Shown one piece after another: positions 1 through 7,892 of a stretch of 20,914 nt of DNA (positions are counted from its first letter, which is position 1; each line of letters begins with the position of its first letter). The position numbers and the translations under genes were made by a program. This DNA is from Candidatus Melainabacteria bacterium (GTDB lineage: Bacteria; Cyanobacteriota; Vampirovibrionia; LMEP-6097), in the NCBI GenBank assembly GCA_028817775.1, contig JAPPOW010000192.1, positions 1 to 20,914 of the forward strand, read 5' to 3'. The notes beneath the pieces are model-generated. The model was given only the letters and a program-made list of their open reading frames with translations. It made no database searches and was not told where the DNA came from.

Positions 1-102
1 CAGGTTGATCTGGCTGATCATCACCACCATCATCGTTAGAATCATCTTCCTCAGGTTGATCTGGCTGATCATCACCACCATCATCGTCAGAATTACCTTC
101 AT
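1..102. repeat. 51-base tandem repeat inside the acidic protein
   Basis: Bases 1-36 recur exactly at 52-87, followed in each case by a similar 15-base segment (37-51 and 88-102, about four differences). A partial third unit starts at 103. The period is 51 bases, so 17 codons, and the reading frame is kept. The encoded unit is rich in Asp, Gly, Gln and Pro. More units may lie beyond the left edge. Confidence 0.85.
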
Positions 103-1129
103 CAGGCTCATCTGGCTCTGGTTCAGGTTCAGGTTCATCATCATCTTCTTCTGGAAGTTGATCAGGAACTTCAACTACCGGGTCATCAGCAACGCCAAGC
201 ATATTGTCAATTACTGGTGGAAACAATGCATCCAAGCTTGCTTTACTCTCTGCAACAGTTTCTTCTCTACCAGGATTAAATTCTGTAAAACTCTCTATAA
301 TATCAATAACTTCAGTCGAATCCAAATTTTCCTGACTAATTTCCTCATTCTGAAAACCTTCTTCAATTTGCTCCTGAATAAAGTTCGAGACTACATCTAC
401 AACAGCAGGCTCATCTTCATCAGGCTGCACAGCAGGTGCACGCAAACTATCTTCTGGGTTGTCTTGGTTATGAGCAACGATCGCATACTCTGCACCAGGT
501 TGAGCATCAAGAGGTAATTCTGCAACAAAGCCACCATCAGCATCAGTAGTAGTCTCAAAACCTGTTTCTGTCTCAGTACCATCTGCAGCAACTTCAACTA
601 CAGTAATTTCAACATCAGCCTCTGGACTCGTGTTTAGTGGATTAAGAAGTCTTGCCCTCCTAGTTTTAAAACTTGAACTAGAACCACTAGGCAATTGAAC
701 TCTACCAGAAATAGTTACAGCACCAGCATCAATACTAAGACTATCTTTATAGTTGTCGACTTTTAAACGTTTTTTGATTCCTTTCGGAACTACAATTGAA
801 AAGTTACTAGTTGAAGCAACTTCAATATCATCAGAATTTTTTAGAGAAAGAGTAATAGGATCACTGTAGCCAACTACGCCATCAGTATAAGGAATTAAAA
901 TTGCTCCCTTCTGGCTAGACTCAAAAAGTTTCTTGTTGAACTTGAGCTTGGCCTTGATATTACCAGACTTGCCGGCAAGTTTAGTCGGATCATCAGACAA
1001 AGTCACTGAGAAGCTTTCAGCCGAATCAGATTCACTAAACCTCAGATCTTCATCACTCAAAACAATATCAATCGCTGTGGCTTGCAAAGCAAAACCTAGC
1101 ATTACTAAAACTAAAGCTATCTTTCTCAT
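1..1129 (-). CDS. Secreted acidic low-complexity protein, 3' end outside window
   Basis: The frame is open for 376 codons from the ATG at 1129 to the left edge, so the C-terminus is missing. Residues 1-19 (MRKIALVLVMLGFALQATA) form a typical signal peptide with an AxA cleavage site, so the protein is exported. The next 200 or so residues are Ser/Thr/Asp-rich with beta-like alternation. From about residue 300 the chain becomes an acidic linker of Asp, Glu, Pro and Gly containing a 17-residue tandem repeat that is cut by the window edge. An AGGA Shine-Dalgarno lies seven bases before the ATG. Acidic Asp/Gly-rich tails are common in secreted or surface-anchored proteins and may bind divalent cations; that is inference. 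It follows the Bat-like operon on the same strand but is separated from it by a hairpin repeat. No family recognised. The Ile/Phe-rich reading on the plus strand here is antisense to this repeat. Confidence 0.8.
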   Translation of the reverse strand, partial: MRKIALVLVMLGFALQATAIDIVLSDEDLRFSESDSAESFSVTLSDDPTKLAGKSGNIKAKLKFNKKLFESSQKGAILIPYTDGVVGYSDPITLSLKNSDDIEVASTSNFSIVVPKGIKKRLKVDNYKDSLSIDAGAVTISGRVQLPSGSSSSFKTRRARLLNPLNTSPEADVEITVVEVAADGTETETGFETTTDADGGFVAELPLDAQPGAEYAIVAHNQDNPEDSLRAPAVQPDEDEPAVVDVVSNFIQEQIEEGFQNEEISQENLDSTEVIDIIESFTEFNPGREETVAESKASLDALFPPVIDNMLGVADDPVVEVPDQLPEEDDDEPEPEPEPDEPDEGNSDDDGGDDQPDQPEEDDSNDDGGDDQPDQP

Positions 1130-1203
1130 AGCCTTATCCTGCCCCTTGCTTAGAGGGATATACTAGTCCTATCAATGGAGCAGAAAGATATCTTGACCCC
1201 AAT

Positions 1204-1298
1204 TGTCATCCTGAGGAGAGCGTAGCTCGACGTCAGGATCTCGTGAACAAGTTGTTAATAATGGGATCCTTACGTCGCCAAGGCTCCTCAGGATGACA
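1204..1298. repeat. Inverted pair of TGTCATCCTGAGGAG repeat units
   Basis: Unit A (1204-1241, plus orientation) and unit B (1264-1298, minus orientation) face each other across a 22-base spacer. The outer 15 bases (1204-1218 and 1284-1298) are exactly complementary and the inner CGACGTCAGGATCT segments match at 12 of 14 bases, so the whole element can fold into one long hairpin. It lies just after the stop codon of the VWA-TPR gene, between that gene and the secreted acidic gene. There is no T-run next to the stem, so it is not a classical intrinsic terminator. Related units occur at 4066-4101 and 14896-14922. Confidence 0.85.
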
Positions 1299-1302
1299 GA
1301 AG

Positions 1303-3060
1303 CTACCAAGGGTTCAATTTGACGTTAGGATTGGTAGGCCCTTGCTGCTGATCATCCTTAACCTCACTAGGCTTAGCTTCATTAACCTGCCTCAACAAAT
1401 TCTCTATATCCTGGGGACTTAACTGCGGCTCAGGCTTAGGTTTCGGCTTGTTTTGAGGTTGATTTTGCTGGTCCTCGTCCTTATTTTGATCATCTTTATT
1501 TTGGTCCTTGTTTTGCTGCTGCTGTTGATCCTGCTGCTCTTCCTTCTCACCATCGCCTTCTTCATCCTCATCTTCGTTTTCTTCTTTCTCGAGTTGTTCT
1601 TTAGCGAGTTCTAGATTATGCTTAGCATCCTCATCTTCAGGCCAAATCTTCAATGCTGCTTCATAAGCTTCTACCGCTGCTTCATAATCAGCAAGTTTGA
1701 AACAAGCATTGCCTAAGTTATAGAGTGCACTTTCTTTAAGGGTCTCATCTTGAGCAAGATTAGCAGAGCGAGTAAAACTAGCCCGAGCTTGATCATAAAC
1801 ACCCTCGCGATAGTGAGCAATTCCAAGATTGTAATTAAGTCTTGGTGCCTGCGGGTTCTCTACTTGTAGTTTGAGATACTGCTCGCGGGCATTGGTGAAT
1901 GATTCTGCTTGCAGGGCAGCATCTGCTTGCCAGAGACGGGGATCAACAGGATTTGCTTGCACCGGCACAAAGAACATAATCAATAATACAAAGATGCCAG
2001 TCTTACGACGAAGCCGCAGGCGCTCAAAGGAGCTGTCCAAACGGCGCACAAACCAAGTGCGCACAGTATTGTAGACACCCATATTCAAACTCAAAATCAA
2101 TTCAAACAGTAATGCTATCAAAGCAATGCCCAAGAAAATTTGATAAGTCTCATACCACTTCTTAGAGCGTCCTGATTTAACTAATTCATCATCGATTTTG
2201 GTTTTGATATGATCATAATAAAGTTGGTCGAGATGGAAATCACTACCACTTGATCTCACATACTCACCGGAGCCTGCTTCAGCTAATTCCTTCAAGAAAC
2301 TATCATCCAGTCTTGAGATCACTACCTCGCCAGCTTGATTACGTACCAAAGTGCCCTTGTATTGTACTGGCGCACCTTTGGCAGTACCAATACCAATGGT
2401 ATAAATTCTGATACCTTCTGATTTGGCTCCCTTGGCTTCTTCCAAAGTAGCTTCATCATGTTCCTCACCATCACTCATAATGATCAAGGCTTTGCCTTCT
2501 GATTTGATGTACTTAAATGCCTTACGGGCTTTGGCTAGAGCGGCTTTAATTGAAGTACCCGGGGTTTCCACCGAATCAACAGTCAAACGCGTCACCCAAT
2601 CTTTGACCATCAAATAATCATGAGTCAGAGGTGATTGCAAAAAAGCATCCCCTGCAAAAATAATCAAACCAATTCTATCGCCACTGAGTTTATCAATCAG
2701 TTTATTGATTTCAAACTTAGCGCGTGCCAGACGACTTGGACTAATATCCTCAGCCAGCATACTTTTGGAAAGATCCAGCGCAACAATAATATTGGTACCC
2801 TGAGTCTCAACTTCTTTCCAGTCATAGCCCCAACGTGGAGAAATTAAGGCAGTAACAAACATAGTCAAAGTCAGAGCCAGTAAAGCAAATCTCAAAAATG
2901 ATTTAGCGTTAGAACTATTGGGAAACAAAGTTCTGATTCGACTCGGACGCGCTAATAGCTGTAGCACCTTCTGGCGCCGGTTCCACAAGGTATAGAGAAA
3001 GAAGATCCCGGCTGGAATCAAAACGATTAAGAACAATAACTCTGGATGCTTTATATTCAT
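1303..3060 (-). CDS. BatB-BatC-like fusion: VWA domain plus TPR, membrane protein
   Basis: The 585-residue protein has two N-terminal membrane segments (about 8-24 and 54-74) and then a von Willebrand A domain. Its MIDAS residues are visible as D96-x-S98-x-S100, T169 and D197 in MSDGEE. Further membrane segments lie at about 306-325 and 354-369, followed by tetratricopeptide-like helices at about 378-490. The C-terminal 90 residues are charged low complexity (Glu/Asp, then Gln/Asn/Lys/Pro). In Bacteroides and spirochaete Bat (aerotolerance) operons the VWA protein BatB and TPR protein BatC are separate genes; here they form one chain. The ATG overlaps the TGA of the BatA-like gene (ATGA), so translation is probably coupled. 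VWA proteins encoded next to MoxR are thought to be assembled or remodelled by that ATPase at the membrane. The exact cellular role is unknown. Confidence 0.88.
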   Translation of the reverse strand: MNIKHPELLFLIVLIPAGIFFLYTLWNRRQKVLQLLARPSRIRTLFPNSSNAKSFLRFALLALTLTMFVTALISPRWGYDWKEVETQGTNIIVALDLSKSMLAEDISPSRLARAKFEINKLIDKLSGDRIGLIIFAGDAFLQSPLTHDYLMVKDWVTRLTVDSVETPGTSIKAALAKARKAFKYIKSEGKALIIMSDGEEHDEATLEEAKGAKSEGIRIYTIGIGTAKGAPVQYKGTLVRNQAGEVVISRLDDSFLKELAEAGSGEYVRSSGSDFHLDQLYYDHIKTKIDDELVKSGRSKKWYETYQIFLGIALIALLFELILSLNMGVYNTVRTWFVRRLDSSFERLRLRRKTGIFVLLIMFFVPVQANPVDPRLWQADAALQAESFTNAREQYLKLQVENPQAPRLNYNLGIAHYREGVYDQARASFTRSANLAQDETLKESALYNLGNACFKLADYEAAVEAYEAALKIWPEDEDAKHNLELAKEQLEKEENEDEDEEGDGEKEEQQDQQQQQNKDQNKDDQNKDEDQQNQPQNKPKPKPEPQLSPQDIENLLRQVNEAKPSEVKDDQQQGPTNPNVKLNPW

Positions 3061-4049
3061 GAGAGCCTAAACCATAAAGTGTTGGAGAGAACCAATTCGA
3101 CCAAGAACAGCAAAAATGCCATCCATAATAGTGGTTCGTATATATCTTTGTAGGAATTATGTTTTTTGACTTCTATCTCTGTTTTCTCCAGCTTATCGAT
3201 ATGAGCATATATTTTAGTCAAATCCTCAGTACTCTTGGCACGGTAATAAGCGCCACCAGTAGCTTGTGAGATCTGCAATAAAGTCTCCTCATCAATTGGG
3301 ATTGCTTGTTTAACTTTCTGCATCCCAAATGGAGTTGGCACCATAAACGGCACCTCACCATCTTGTCCAATCCCGATAGTATAGATCTTGACCTTGAGTT
3401 GCTTTGCCATCTCAGCAGCTAATTGCGGAGTGAAAGTCCCTGAAGTATTCTGACCATCAGTCATCAGGATCAAAATCCGCGACTTAGCTTTGAGGTTCTT
3501 GAGTCGTTTGAGGGCAACAGCAATAGCATCACCAATCGCCGTTGAATTACCCACCATGCCAATCTTGAGATGATTAATCAAATCAATAATGGCACCATGA
3601 TCCGTAGTCAACGGACACTGGGTATAAGCTTTCTCACCAAAAACCAGCAAACCCAATCTATCACCGCTACGGCGTTCAACAAAGCCAGCTAGAATTTGTT
3701 TAAGCACCGCCAGTCTATTGGCTCGCTTGCCATTAAGTTTGAGATCAAGCGCTGACATTGATTGCGAGGTATCTACAGCAAGCACGATATCAAGCCCAAG
3801 ATGCTTAGTAGAAGTAACCGATTGCCCCAGTTGCGGGCGCGCCAGGGTAATAATCACTATTGCAATCAAAGCAAGCCGCAAATAAAATGGCATATGGAAA
3901 CCAATTTGATCTCCCCAGGAACTATAGCTCCTGTGATAAGTACTGAGCGAGATACTTAAATTGTTCTGCTTGGCACCAAAACTATAAATCAGGAATAGTA
4001 GCGGGATCACTAGTAAGAAACTTAGTACCCAAGCATTAGCAAAGGTCAT
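3057..4049 (-). CDS. BatA-like VWA membrane protein
   Basis: This 330-residue protein has the BatA layout: membrane segments at about 5-22 and 55-71, a VWA domain, and a C-terminal membrane segment at about 306-323. The metal-ion adhesion site is complete: D93-x-S95-x-S97 in AVDTSQSM, T170 and D198 in LMTDGQ. The conserved ALARPQ-like stretch before the domain reads TLARPQLG (68-75). The gene overlaps the upstream membrane protein and the downstream VWA-TPR gene by four bases each, as expected for a translationally coupled operon. It probably forms a membrane complex with those products; this is inferred from family context, because no Bat protein has a firmly known biochemical activity. Confidence 0.88.
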   Translation of the reverse strand: MTFANAWVLSFLLVIPLLFLIYSFGAKQNNLSISLSTYHRSYSSWGDQIGFHMPFYLRLALIAIVIITLARPQLGQSVTSTKHLGLDIVLAVDTSQSMSALDLKLNGKRANRLAVLKQILAGFVERRSGDRLGLLVFGEKAYTQCPLTTDHGAIIDLINHLKIGMVGNSTAIGDAIAVALKRLKNLKAKSRILILMTDGQNTSGTFTPQLAAEMAKQLKVKIYTIGIGQDGEVPFMVPTPFGMQKVKQAIPIDEETLLQISQATGGAYYRAKSTEDLTKIYAHIDKLEKTEIEVKKHNSYKDIYEPLLWMAFLLFLVELVLSNTLWFRLS

Positions 4050-4690
4050 ACAACCACCTCCCCGCTGTCATCCTGAGGAGCCACAGGCGACGTCAGGATC
4101 TCCCCCGGGCCAAACTCAGGACCTGTTTGCTCTTCTTCTTCACTCTCTTCAGCCACTAGCGCTTGCTCAGTGGTTCTGACTATATCAAGACTCAACTCAA
4201 TATCCTTAGCCTTGGTTTCAAGACTAGCTTGATGCTTAGCAAACTTGGCAAGATCAGCCCGAGCTAAGATTTTCCCGAGAAACATAGCATGGTTAGTGCG
4301 CATACGCTTATCATCAATCAATATCGGCGCTAGCTCATCAGCGGTTTTCTCCAAACAATGCATCTCTAATCTATTTTCAAGGTAGTCCTTGATATATTCA
4401 GAATATTGAAGATAGAAAACCTTAGAATCAAGATTGATATCAAGTTCAGTTAGATTTTTAATAGTTCGCTCATAGATTGTAAGTTCAAGCACTGCTTCTT
4501 TACGGAAAAATTTGAGATAAATCAAATAAGCAAGTGCTAGTAAAACTATCAAAGCCAAAGCAATCAATAACCAGCTTGGAATAATGATTGAAATATAGCC
4601 CTTGATATCACGTAAACCCTCATCAGCAGCGGCAGGCAGCGAACTAGAAGCTGCTTGCATATTCTGTACTAGTTGAGAATTGTTTGCCAT
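4046..4690 (-). CDS. Single-TM protein of the MoxR/Bat operon (DUF4381-like position)
   Basis: The 214-residue protein has one strong membrane helix at about 35-59, followed by basic residues (KFFRKE), then a helical, charged cytoplasmic-type region. It sits between the DUF58 and BatA-like genes, the position where Bat operons usually carry a small one-TM protein such as DUF4381; assignment to that family is by position and layout, not by a motif. Its ATG overlaps the DUF58 stop by one base (TGATG). The tail is odd: residues from about 197 to 209 (ILTSPVAPQDDS) are the translation of an interspersed repeat unit (4066-4101), so the original C-terminus has probably been replaced or extended by a repeat insertion. 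The last three residues are Val. Confidence 0.75.
   Translation of the reverse strand: MANNSQLVQNMQAASSSLPAAADEGLRDIKGYISIIIPSWLLIALALIVLLALAYLIYLKFFRKEAVLELTIYERTIKNLTELDINLDSKVFYLQYSEYIKDYLENRLEMHCLEKTADELAPILIDDKRMRTNHAMFLGKILARADLAKFAKHQASLETKAKDIELSLDIVRTTEQALVAEESEEEEQTGPEFGPGEILTSPVAPQDDSGEVVV
4066..4101 (+). repeat. TGTCATCCTGAGGAG repeat unit inside a coding region
   Basis: The unit begins TGTCATCCTGAGGAG and ends CGACGTCAGGATCT, identical in both parts to unit A at 1204-1241. The middle differs (CCACAGG here, AGCGTAGCT in unit A, CCTTGG in unit B) but is a small palindrome in every case, so stem pairing is kept while sequence changes. It lies antisense within the last codons of the one-TM Bat-operon gene. 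Confidence 0.85.
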
Positions 4691-5631
4691 CAGGATCTGC
4701 GCTCCCTTGTTAGAAACATATGCAACAGAGTCGGAATATAAGGCTTGTGAGTACTCAAATCAAGGAAGTCAACTCCAAGTCGTTTGAATTTAGCACTCAA
4801 ACGTGAGATATGATCACTTTGCATATGTGCAAAAAGTTCTCGTGTATCCTTACGGTTGAGATTGAGTAAGTTTTTGGAGCCAGTCTCTGGATTAATCAAC
4901 TCCACAAAGCCGATATTGGGTAACCAAAACTCACGTGGATCACGGATTGATATTGCAATCAGATCTTGAGTCTGGCGTAGTAGTTTGAGCTCTTGCTCAT
5001 AATTAAAATTCTCATCAAAGCTTTTACTTACAGTCTCAGAGCTAAGCTCCTTGAGACTTGGAGGCTTAGATTTAATAAAATCAGAAATCAAAAATACCAC
5101 TGAATGATTTGGCATCATTGAGATTGCTTCTTGCAATGAGGCTTTGAGATTGGTTTTCTTGGATTTTGGTCTAAAGGTCAGTAGATCTTTAATCAAGCGG
5201 AAGATATGGGCTTTGCCCTGTTTAGGTGGCACATAGCTCTCAACATGGTCAGTGATTAGCATCATGCCTACCTTGTCGTTACTCTTAATTGCTAGTGAAG
5301 CCAAAACTGAAGCTAACTCAACAGCCATCTCTTGCTTGTTATGTTCTTGAGTACCAAAATCTCCAGAGGCGCTCAAGTCAAGCACAATAATGATTGAGAG
5401 CTGGCGTTCTTCCTTGTACTGACGCACAAATGGTTCTTGCATGCGCGCAGTAACTTTCCAATCGATACCACGAATATCATCGCCGATTTGATACTCACGG
5501 ATAGCTTCAAAATTTAAACCCTTACCCTTGAATGCTGATTTATACTCACCAGAAAGAATTTCAGAGGCCATCCGGTCGGATTTGATCTGAATTTTTTTAA
5601 TTTGGGAAAGTAGTTCTCGGGATATCAACAC
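4690..5631 (-). CDS. DUF58 family protein with VWA-like fold
   Basis: The DUF58 signature is clear: YQIGDDIRGIDWKVTARM (about 47-64) followed by QEPFVRQYKEER, then a VWA-like core starting at VLDLSASG with D85, S87 and S89. The 313-residue length is normal for the soluble members of the family. DUF58 proteins are almost always encoded directly after moxR, as here, and are presumed partners of the MoxR ATPase. The start is GTG at 5631: an in-frame TAA lies nine bases upstream and no ATG is available. An AGGAGG is present at 5648-5653 (minus strand) but is about 17 bases away, which is long for an SD; AAAGG closer in may serve instead. The inverted repeat at 5661-5724 separates it from moxR. 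Confidence 0.9.
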   Translation of the reverse strand: MLISRELLSQIKKIQIKSDRMASEILSGEYKSAFKGKGLNFEAIREYQIGDDIRGIDWKVTARMQEPFVRQYKEERQLSIIIVLDLSASGDFGTQEHNKQEMAVELASVLASLAIKSNDKVGMMLITDHVESYVPPKQGKAHIFRLIKDLLTFRPKSKKTNLKASLQEAISMMPNHSVVFLISDFIKSKPPSLKELSSETVSKSFDENFNYEQELKLLRQTQDLIAISIRDPREFWLPNIGFVELINPETGSKNLLNLNRKDTRELFAHMQSDHISRLSAKFKRLGVDFLDLSTHKPYIPTLLHMFLTRERRS

Positions 5632-5660
5632 TAGAGTTTAACCTTTGTCCTCCTTAAATC

Positions 5661-5724
5661 GCTGTAGCGCTCTAACGCTGTAACGCTGAATTTCTTATCC
5701 GCTAGAGCGTTAGAGCGCTACAGC
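5661..5724. repeat. 19-base perfect inverted repeat between moxR and the DUF58 gene
   Basis: The left arm 5661-5679 (GCTGTAGCGCTCTAACGCT) is exactly complementary to 5706-5724, with a 26-base loop. Partial extra copies (GCTGTAACGCT at 5678-5688 and a CTGTAAGGC-like stretch at 5721-5732 on the minus strand) flank the arms, so the unit itself is built from GCTGTARCGCT-like words. It is in the only sizeable gap of the moxR operon, with no T-run. It may be an interspersed repeat or an RNA-processing or attenuation hairpin. Confidence 0.85.
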
Positions 5725-5738
5725 CTTACAGCCTATTT

Positions 5739-6764
5739 CTACGGCACCTCAATGCTATCAAAAATTACACTAATCACATCGTCGCTAGTTTTCTCTTCAG
5801 CTTCAGCTTCAAAGCTAATGCCCACGCGCTGTCTAAGCACTTCAAAACCAACTGATTTAACATCTTGTGGAGTAACATAGGCCCTTCCTTGCAAGTAAGC
5901 GTGAGTACGAGCAGCCAAGACTAATGCAATTGAAGCACGCGGCGACGCGCCAACTTCAATCAAACCTTCAAGCTCTTTGATCTTGTGCTTCTTACCAGCT
6001 GAATTAGTCTCACCGGTGCGAGTCGCAAAAACAATGTCAACTATATAATCTTGCACCTTCTCATCGAGGTAGACTTTATCAACCAGCTCACGCGCTTTGA
6101 AGATTTCTTCTTTACCCAAGACTTGAGTGAGCTTGATATCCTGCTTAAGCGCCATCATATTCATGATTTTCTTTTCTTCATCACGAGTCGGATAATCAAT
6201 CTTAAGTTTCATCATGAACCTATCCATCTGCGCTTCAGGCAAAGCATAGGTACCTTCTTGCTCCAGTGGATTTTGAGTTGCCAAAACAATGAACGGCGCG
6301 TCAAGCTTAAAGGTCTCCTCACCAATAGTCACTTGTTTCTCTGCCATCGCTTCAAGCAATGCAGACTGAACTTTGGCTGGAGCGCGGTTGATCTCATCCG
6401 CTAGAATCAAATTACTAAAGATAGGACCTTTCTTCGTTTCAAACTCAGAAGCATTTGGTTTATAGATCTGGGTACCAATCAAATCAGCTGGCAGCAAATC
6501 TGGCGTAAATTGAATACGCTGAAAGTCTAAACCAATACACTGGGACAAAGCCTTGACGGTCTCAGTCTTAGCCAAACCAGGCACCCCCTCTATCAAAATA
6601 TGACCACCAGCTATAATTCCCAAGAGCAAGCGATCAATAAAGCCCTCCTGCCCGACAATCTTACGGGCAATCTCCTCTCTAACCTTCTGGAAGTTCTTAG
6701 AATGAATCTGTATATCAGTGGTTAATTGCTCTAACTCTGAACCAGTATCAATAGTTTCTGTCAT
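5739..6764 (-). CDS. MoxR-family AAA+ ATPase
   Basis: The 341-residue protein shows all key MoxR motifs: Walker A GVPGLAKT (60-67), Walker B LILADE (119-124) followed by INRAPAKVQSALLEAM, sensor 1 ATQNP (162-166) and EGTYALPEAQMDRF (170-183). Residues 270-330 form the usual helical lid (ASPRASIALVLAARTHAYL). MoxR ATPases act as chaperone-like remodelers of VWA-domain proteins, and the downstream DUF58, BatA-like and VWA-TPR genes are the likely clients. It is the first gene of the operon. Its start is ATG at 6764 with no Shine-Dalgarno but a TATAAT seven bases upstream, suggesting a leaderless transcript. A 107-base gap with a hairpin separates it from the next gene. Confidence 0.95.
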   Translation of the reverse strand: MTETIDTGSELEQLTTDIQIHSKNFQKVREEIARKIVGQEGFIDRLLLGIIAGGHILIEGVPGLAKTETVKALSQCIGLDFQRIQFTPDLLPADLIGTQIYKPNASEFETKKGPIFSNLILADEINRAPAKVQSALLEAMAEKQVTIGEETFKLDAPFIVLATQNPLEQEGTYALPEAQMDRFMMKLKIDYPTRDEEKKIMNMMALKQDIKLTQVLGKEEIFKARELVDKVYLDEKVQDYIVDIVFATRTGETNSAGKKHKIKELEGLIEVGASPRASIALVLAARTHAYLQGRAYVTPQDVKSVGFEVLRQRVGISFEAEAEEKTSDDVISVIFDSIEVP

Positions 6765-6771
6765 AGCTTTA

Positions 6772-6777
6772 ATTATA
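6772..6777 (-). promoter_or_regulatory. TATAAT -10 box seven bases before moxR
   Basis: A perfect TATAAT on the minus strand ends exactly seven bases before the moxR ATG, so transcription would begin at or next to the start codon. No convincing -35 hexamer is visible at 17 bases. Confidence 0.6.
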
Positions 6778-6803
6778 AACTAGAAAAAGATCACAAGGTT
6801 TGA

Positions 6804-6809
6804 TAGAAT
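6804..6809 (+). promoter_or_regulatory. TAGAAT -10 box seven bases before the 6817 gene
   Basis: TAGAAT ends seven bases before the ATG at 6817, giving the same geometry as the divergent moxR promoter 27 bases away. No SD lies between it and the start codon, which fits a leaderless mRNA. Confidence 0.55.
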
Positions 6810-6816
6810 TAAGATA

Positions 6817-7779
6817 ATGATTAACAGCGACCAGAGTATTAGTTTAAGTGATCTTCCTAAGGCAAGACGTCGAGTTCCTGTAATACATGTTCCTGGAGGC
6901 CATCAGAGTAATGGCCGCATTACCAGTGAGCCAATAAGAACCAAACCTAATAGCAAAGATAAAAAGAATGGCAGACCGAGCGCAGAGGAATTTGCCAAGG
7001 CTGCTATAACTAAATTAGATGAGCTGCTTGCAATCTATCAAGAGCCGCGTAATCGCTGGGATTCTTCTCACAAACGACTACTAGACTACTGCCTAGCTGT
7101 CATAGCTTCACCAAATCCTGGTGAAAAACATCTAACTAAACTAAGTGGCTACTTGAAAACTGCTCATCAAAAAATTCTAGCTGGTAAATGGACCGGCGGC
7201 AACGCAGATGAAAAAGCAAAAATACTGGCTGCCAGGGAAATAGTTGAACACGGACTCGGCAATGAAAGTTATTCACTAGTACCATTCTTCAAAGAATTTG
7301 CTGATTCTCTTCAAGACTCAACTGATTTGAATCTCTTTTTGATATTTCTAAATCTTGGTCTTCAAGAGCTCCCTGGTTGCAAGGCAACTAGTGCTGAAGG
7401 AATACAGAGTTTTGTCAAACAAGAGTTAATTCCTATACTAAGACTCTTGGATCAAAAAATTGACTCTGGGGAAATTGATGTGGCTAACAGACTACCTGGC
7501 TACCAAAACACCAAGATAGAAGTTCTTAGTGAAGCCGGTTTAACTGAGGAAGCCAAAGCTTACATTCTGCCTTTTATTAACAAAAAAAATCCTCCCGACA
7601 GAAAACGACACAGTAGAGCAGCTGCGCTCTATCCAGAATACTTAAGGATAGTGACAGACGAAGTTGCCGCAATCCGTAGCAGAGGACAAATACAAGAAGC
7701 ACAAAGCTTAATCCAGACAGAAATGACTCGCACTGATCACAGCAGCCTTCTCAAGGGGCTTAAAGCTTTGACTTTGTAA
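6817..7779 (+). CDS. Orphan helical protein, unknown function
   Basis: I do not recognise this 320-residue protein. The first 55 or so residues are polar and basic with Pro and Gly (for example KARRRVPVIHVPGGH), probably disordered; the remainder is mostly amphipathic helix with Leu/Ala/Glu/Lys spacing reminiscent of alpha-solenoid proteins. There is no signal peptide or membrane helix, so a cytoplasmic location is likely. It is transcribed divergently from moxR with only 52 bases between start codons, so the two may share regulation. Codon use resembles the neighbours and the frame is uninterrupted, which supports a real gene. Two other unassigned helical proteins in the window (11642-13273 and 15911-17083) are similar in general character but I see no clear shared motif. 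Confidence 0.8.
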   Translation: MINSDQSISLSDLPKARRRVPVIHVPGGHQSNGRITSEPIRTKPNSKDKKNGRPSAEEFAKAAITKLDELLAIYQEPRNRWDSSHKRLLDYCLAVIASPNPGEKHLTKLSGYLKTAHQKILAGKWTGGNADEKAKILAAREIVEHGLGNESYSLVPFFKEFADSLQDSTDLNLFLIFLNLGLQELPGCKATSAEGIQSFVKQELIPILRLLDQKIDSGEIDVANRLPGYQNTKIEVLSEAGLTEEAKAYILPFINKKNPPDRKRHSRAAALYPEYLRIVTDEVAAIRSRGQIQEAQSLIQTEMTRTDHSSLLKGLKALTL

Positions 7780-7797
7780 GAGTATAAGGTCTCCCTA

Positions 7798-7829
7798 AGA
7801 ACCTGTCTTGAAAGTTCAAGACAGGTTCT
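7798..7829. other. 15-base perfect hairpin after the 6817 gene
   Basis: Bases 7798-7812 (AGAACCTGTCTTGAA) are exactly complementary to 7815-7829. The physical loop would open a few pairs. It lies between two convergent genes, 19 bases past the 6817 stop. Neither side has a T-run in the right direction, so it may be a Rho-type or stabilising 3' hairpin instead of an intrinsic terminator. Confidence 0.7.
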
Positions 7830-7835
7830 AAGCTT

Positions 7836-7867
7836 AAAAAAAAAGACCCCAGCAAAAGCCGGGGTCT
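7836..7867 (-). terminator. Intrinsic terminator of the outer-membrane protein gene
   Basis: On the minus strand a 10-pair stem (AGACCCCGGC with GCTGGGGTCT, one G-T pair, TTTT loop; 7844-7867) is followed directly by a run of T (7836-7843). It begins 26 bases after the stop codon of the 7893-8684 gene. This is a textbook Rho-independent terminator. Confidence 0.92.
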
Positions 7868-7892
7868 CTCTATAAATCAAGCTTCTACAAAC

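Noticed and set aside
5..517. Plus-strand Ile/Phe-rich open frame of 170 codons
   Set aside because: It is antisense to the exported acidic protein; the Asp codon GAT read backwards gives the Ile-rich pattern, and there is no SD or family motif.
1204..1298. Intrinsic terminator of the Bat operon
   Set aside because: The stem is long and lacks an adjacent T-run; its units recur elsewhere, so it is better described as a repeat pair.
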